64,000 nt of DNA, taken from Cristatella mucedo (taxonomy: Eukaryota; Bryozoa; Phylactolaemata; Cristatellidae). The stretch spans positions 2,697,001 through 2,761,000 of the forward strand of contig WPIO01000010.1 in NCBI GenBank assembly GCA_009760855.2, read 5' to 3'. Under the pieces are notes generated by a model that did no database searches, was not told where the DNA came from, and was given only the letters and a program-made list of their open reading frames with translations. Made by a program: the position numbers and the translations under genes. Shown here piece by piece: positions 61,261 to 64,000 of this stretch (within the stretch, counting starts at the first letter, position 1; each line of letters starts with the position of its first letter).

Positions 61261-61444
61261 TGTCGCGTGGCAATAGTAGGTCTGTGAGCCTGCGCGTTAT
61301 AATTTGTTTGCTATTGTTATAGGACCTACCAAAAGCTAGCCTTAGTTTTGAGTAAGTCAATCGATAAAATACGAAAGGATGCCCATGCGATAGATATGGC
61401 AGTTACCAGGTAATGCATGTGCTACCGCTAATGTCTATGCCCTT

Positions 61445-61756
61445 TCAGAGGCCGTCGGACTTGTACCGCTCGGCCAGGGTCATGGTCAGTCGGCCCTCGT
61501 AATCGAATGCATCAATGTAATGATTGGGCGACTTTATGGAAGACTGCGAGCACCCTTCCATACAGCGTTTTTACTGCTTGCCGCTGTCGGGCGCCTCCCG
61601 GGCGTTTCCTCGCCTGCGGTTAGTCTTACGGTGCACTTGCGATCCCGAAGCCCGGGACGATAGCCAACATGAGACCGAGGTGTGATGTCTGCAAGCTTCT
61701 GCAACCCTTTCTCCCGAGCATTCGAGTAAGCCACGATCCGGGATATCCGCCGCCAT
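61445..61756 (-). CDS. Unrecognised small spliced gene upstream of H2A.Z
   Basis: The terminal exon 61445-61543 (acceptor CTCGCAG) encodes SSIKSPNHYIDAFDYEG, then RLTMTLAERYKSDGL and TGA, and looks coding. Two phase-compatible 5' exons exist in overlapping frames. One starts at ATG 61756 (context CCATGG, MAADIPDRGLL...) with donor CAA|GTGCAC at 61637. The other (NAREKGLQKLADITPRSHVG) uses the better donor ACC|GTAAGA at 61630 but needs exons further right. No family was recognised. Confidence 0.4.
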
Positions 61757-62309
61757 GGAGAGTGTCCGGGCTTCAGCTTTTTTACGTTATTATTATTTTC
61801 ATGTTTCTAGTCCTTCGCGCCCCGTGCTCCGAAATCGGCCCGGCCCTTTCGCTTAGAGCAGCCGACGATGACTATGCCGCAAGCACTCGGATAGGCTCCG
61901 CGATAGGCTTTGAAGCTCTCGGTGGTTGCTAGAACATTACCGCTTCGGCTGTCTGCGCCCCACAATTAAATGTCGGCGCCCCACAAAAATAAGGCCACAG
62001 TGCCTGCCGTTGGCCTCTCTCTCTGCACCAACAGCCAGCATTCGGGCGACTGCATTCACAAGAGGTCAGCACGTCGGCCGGTTTGTAGCCGCTGGCCGGT
62101 AGGCCGTGCGACCAGGGTTCTGGGAGGGAGGGATCTGGAGTCGTGTACCCCTATGATAATCAGTTTGTAGAACCACCACTCTGCCCCAACCCGAAAAACA
62201 CGTCGATGAGAAGGTGCTCGTACTACTCGTGCTACTTTGCAAAAGACCGTGTGTTCGTGCAGCCGAAGGAGCAGACGAGTCGCACGGAGCTGCTTGGCCG
62301 TTACACAGT

Positions 62310-62727
62310 GGGGCTGCTAATAATAATAATAACAATAATTCACTTGATAAAGTGCCCTCAGAGAACTTAATCTCTCTCTCTAGGCGCTTTACATTTGCTG
62401 TAAAGTGAGATGCAATTGAATGGTAAGTAAAATCATGCTTGAAAACAAACAAAATGAATAATATGGTTAGGGGTGACATGCACAGGGTCAGCATGCAAAT
62501 GTGGTTAGTGGCAGCATGCACAGTGTCAGCATGCACAGTGTCAGCATGCATAAGCACATCAAGGACGAATCACAGGGACCCAATAAATGCTGTCCTAAAT
62601 AGGTGTGTTTTTAGGTTCCTTTTAAATGTGGTCAGGTCAGGGGATGTTCTGACGCAGGTCGCGAGGGAGTTCCAGGCTTTGGGAGCATATGAACTAAATG
62701 CACGGTCTCCAAAGGATTTAAGGTAGT
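62310..62727 (-). mobile_element. L2 3'-end fragment
   Basis: About 400 bases nearly matching the 52-kb copy, from the TAA-type tail and hairpin to 'caaaggatttaagg'. Confidence 0.9.
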
Positions 62728-63094
62728 ATATTGCTGCACCTGCTTGGACCGACTGCTGGCAGATCGGGGAAACTCCACTGAACGATCATCTCGGCGTACG
62801 TTTTGAACCAGCGTGGACACAGCGGAATATGGAGAACCGCACGGTTTTCCAAGCTGAAACTTAGCAGCCTGTAACTACTCATGAGCTGGTTGCTGAGGAA
62901 ATCAGGTTTGGCCTCGTGACCTAACTCCAGACAAGGCAGGTAGAAAGGAGTATGTGGAACTTTTACTGCTAAGCATACCTCCGTCGGATGTCCGTCCCAC
63001 TTGGCTTGGCTGCCATTGATCGTTGTGAAAGTGAACGGCTGGTATTTGTTGGTTCCCTGTGGGCGCTGCTTACTAGAGGGCCACCTCTATGAAC

Positions 63095-63154
<60 letters not shown>

Positions 63155-64000
63155 ATGCGTGTATGTGTGTGTAACACGAATCGCGTGCAAAATCACTATG
63201 CGAAGTATCTCTTGCCCACCCGCCCACCGATTGTGCTGTACAGTAATGACAAGTAAGACAGCAGAAAGGAGTAGCGCTTTAGCTGATAGCAGATGTTGCT
63301 AGGTCGGAAGCCGAGCAACAGGTGTGCACCAAATGCGACTGAAGCCAGTGCTGCAGGTGAAGCGGCAAACAGCCAGCTGAAGCCGGCATTGTGCAGCAGC
63401 GCCAGCCTGCAGGGCTCAGCGCATTTGTTCTGTTCGTGTAATGTGTTAACAGTTCCTTCAGTACTAATGCTTGCAGACATTATGCTTGCAAGCAAAATGA
63501 ATACATCATATCGTCTTTGGGATTGGAATCCGAGACTTCAGAAACCTGAGACAAGTAAACCTTTCCTTGCTTAAAGAAAGTCAACATATTTATCTTGCAG
63601 CAATATATATATATATATATATATATATACTTGTATTTGCATATAGGCTAAAAATATATCTTGATAGAACTATGCATCTGCATGTAGATTCAGCATATGT
63701 GTAAGTGCCTACCAAGATTTAGTTCTCTTTGGGTGTTTTTCAAAGGTCTCATTGCTCTATTTATTTTTTATTGTAAGACCAGTCTTTATCTGCTTTCATT
63801 TTTTACCAAGTATAATCCACTGCAGCAGACCTATATGTCTAGGCTAAATCAGCAGTTGCACTCAGCAAAGGGGGGATTACACGGTTATTTCCGTTTTATT
63901 GTCCCAATTAGTACTTGGGTACCATTCTTTTATTGCTATCGTCATACCTTCTACTTGCCTCTTAGTAATGTTGTTGCTCATTTTTAGCTTTACCGAGTTC
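62728..64000. other. Right-end region, no gene supported
   Basis: Contains the GT run, an AT run at 63604-63629, and an L2-like 3' tail near 63695-63755 ('taagtgcctaccaagattta', 'gttctctttgggtg'). The open frames are short and without splice support. Confidence 0.5.
63097..63152. repeat. (GT)n microsatellite
   Basis: Uninterrupted GT run of about 56 bases. Confidence 0.97.

Noticed and set aside
63196-63495. 99-codon minus ORF with a hydrophobic stretch (FSWLFAASPAALASVAFG)
   Set aside because: Possible exon sites exist around it but no family or partner exon was recognised.

Overview
This is metazoan nuclear DNA. It holds spliced protein genes with GT-AG introns, CpG-rich 5' regions, L2-clade LINEs with their 3'-end hairpin, tRNA-derived SINEs, long simple-sequence repeats and many poly-G/poly-C tracts. 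The four recognised genes (USP53/54-like, RASSF2/4/6-like, TET with a fused CXXC finger, histone H2A.Z) are animal genes. A single TET gene still carrying its CXXC finger suggests an invertebrate, but the species cannot be named from the sequence.

Layout. Bases 57-1711, minus strand: two exons of a USP53/USP54-like gene that runs off the left edge. Bases 4411-5900: a TATA-like motif followed by a very CpG-rich block, between USP (leftward) and RASSF (rightward), so possibly a shared promoter. Bases 13252-23453, plus strand: seven exons of a RASSF2/4/6-like gene (N-terminal fold, Ras-association domain, SARAH helix); its start-codon exon was not found. Bases 24000-34360: a gene-poor stretch with LINE/SINE debris, diverged tandem units, a foldback element and weak exon candidates. 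Bases 34362-58048, minus strand: an 8-exon TET 5-methylcytosine dioxygenase of a predicted 1,675 residues. Every splice phase agrees and all Fe(II)/2-oxoglutarate residues I can place are kept. Its introns carry L2 and SINE copies, a Tc1/mariner remnant and one candidate nested terminal exon. Bases 59982-61113, minus strand: a complete 5-exon H2A.Z gene with an NF-Y-type promoter. Bases 61445-61756, minus strand: an unrecognised short spliced ORF. The rest up to 64000 is an L2 3' end, microsatellites and no gene I can support.

Two adjacent genes are chromatin factors: TET oxidises 5-methylcytosine and H2A.Z is the variant histone of promoters. Nothing in the sequence shows that they are co-regulated. 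RASSF (Hippo/Ras adaptor) and the USP-like gene form a divergent pair.

Mobile DNA is mainly one L2 family (RT-bearing but broken copies at 14.7, 19, 52 and 53 kb, plus many 3' ends), a tRNA-type SINE with its own tail, and a second Ser/Leu-tRNA-like SINE that carries an L2 3' tail. There are also two inverted-repeat DNA elements with odd internal arrays (11.5 and 16.0 kb) and a foldback at 32 kb. All calls come from reading the sequence and recalling family motifs; no database search was run.
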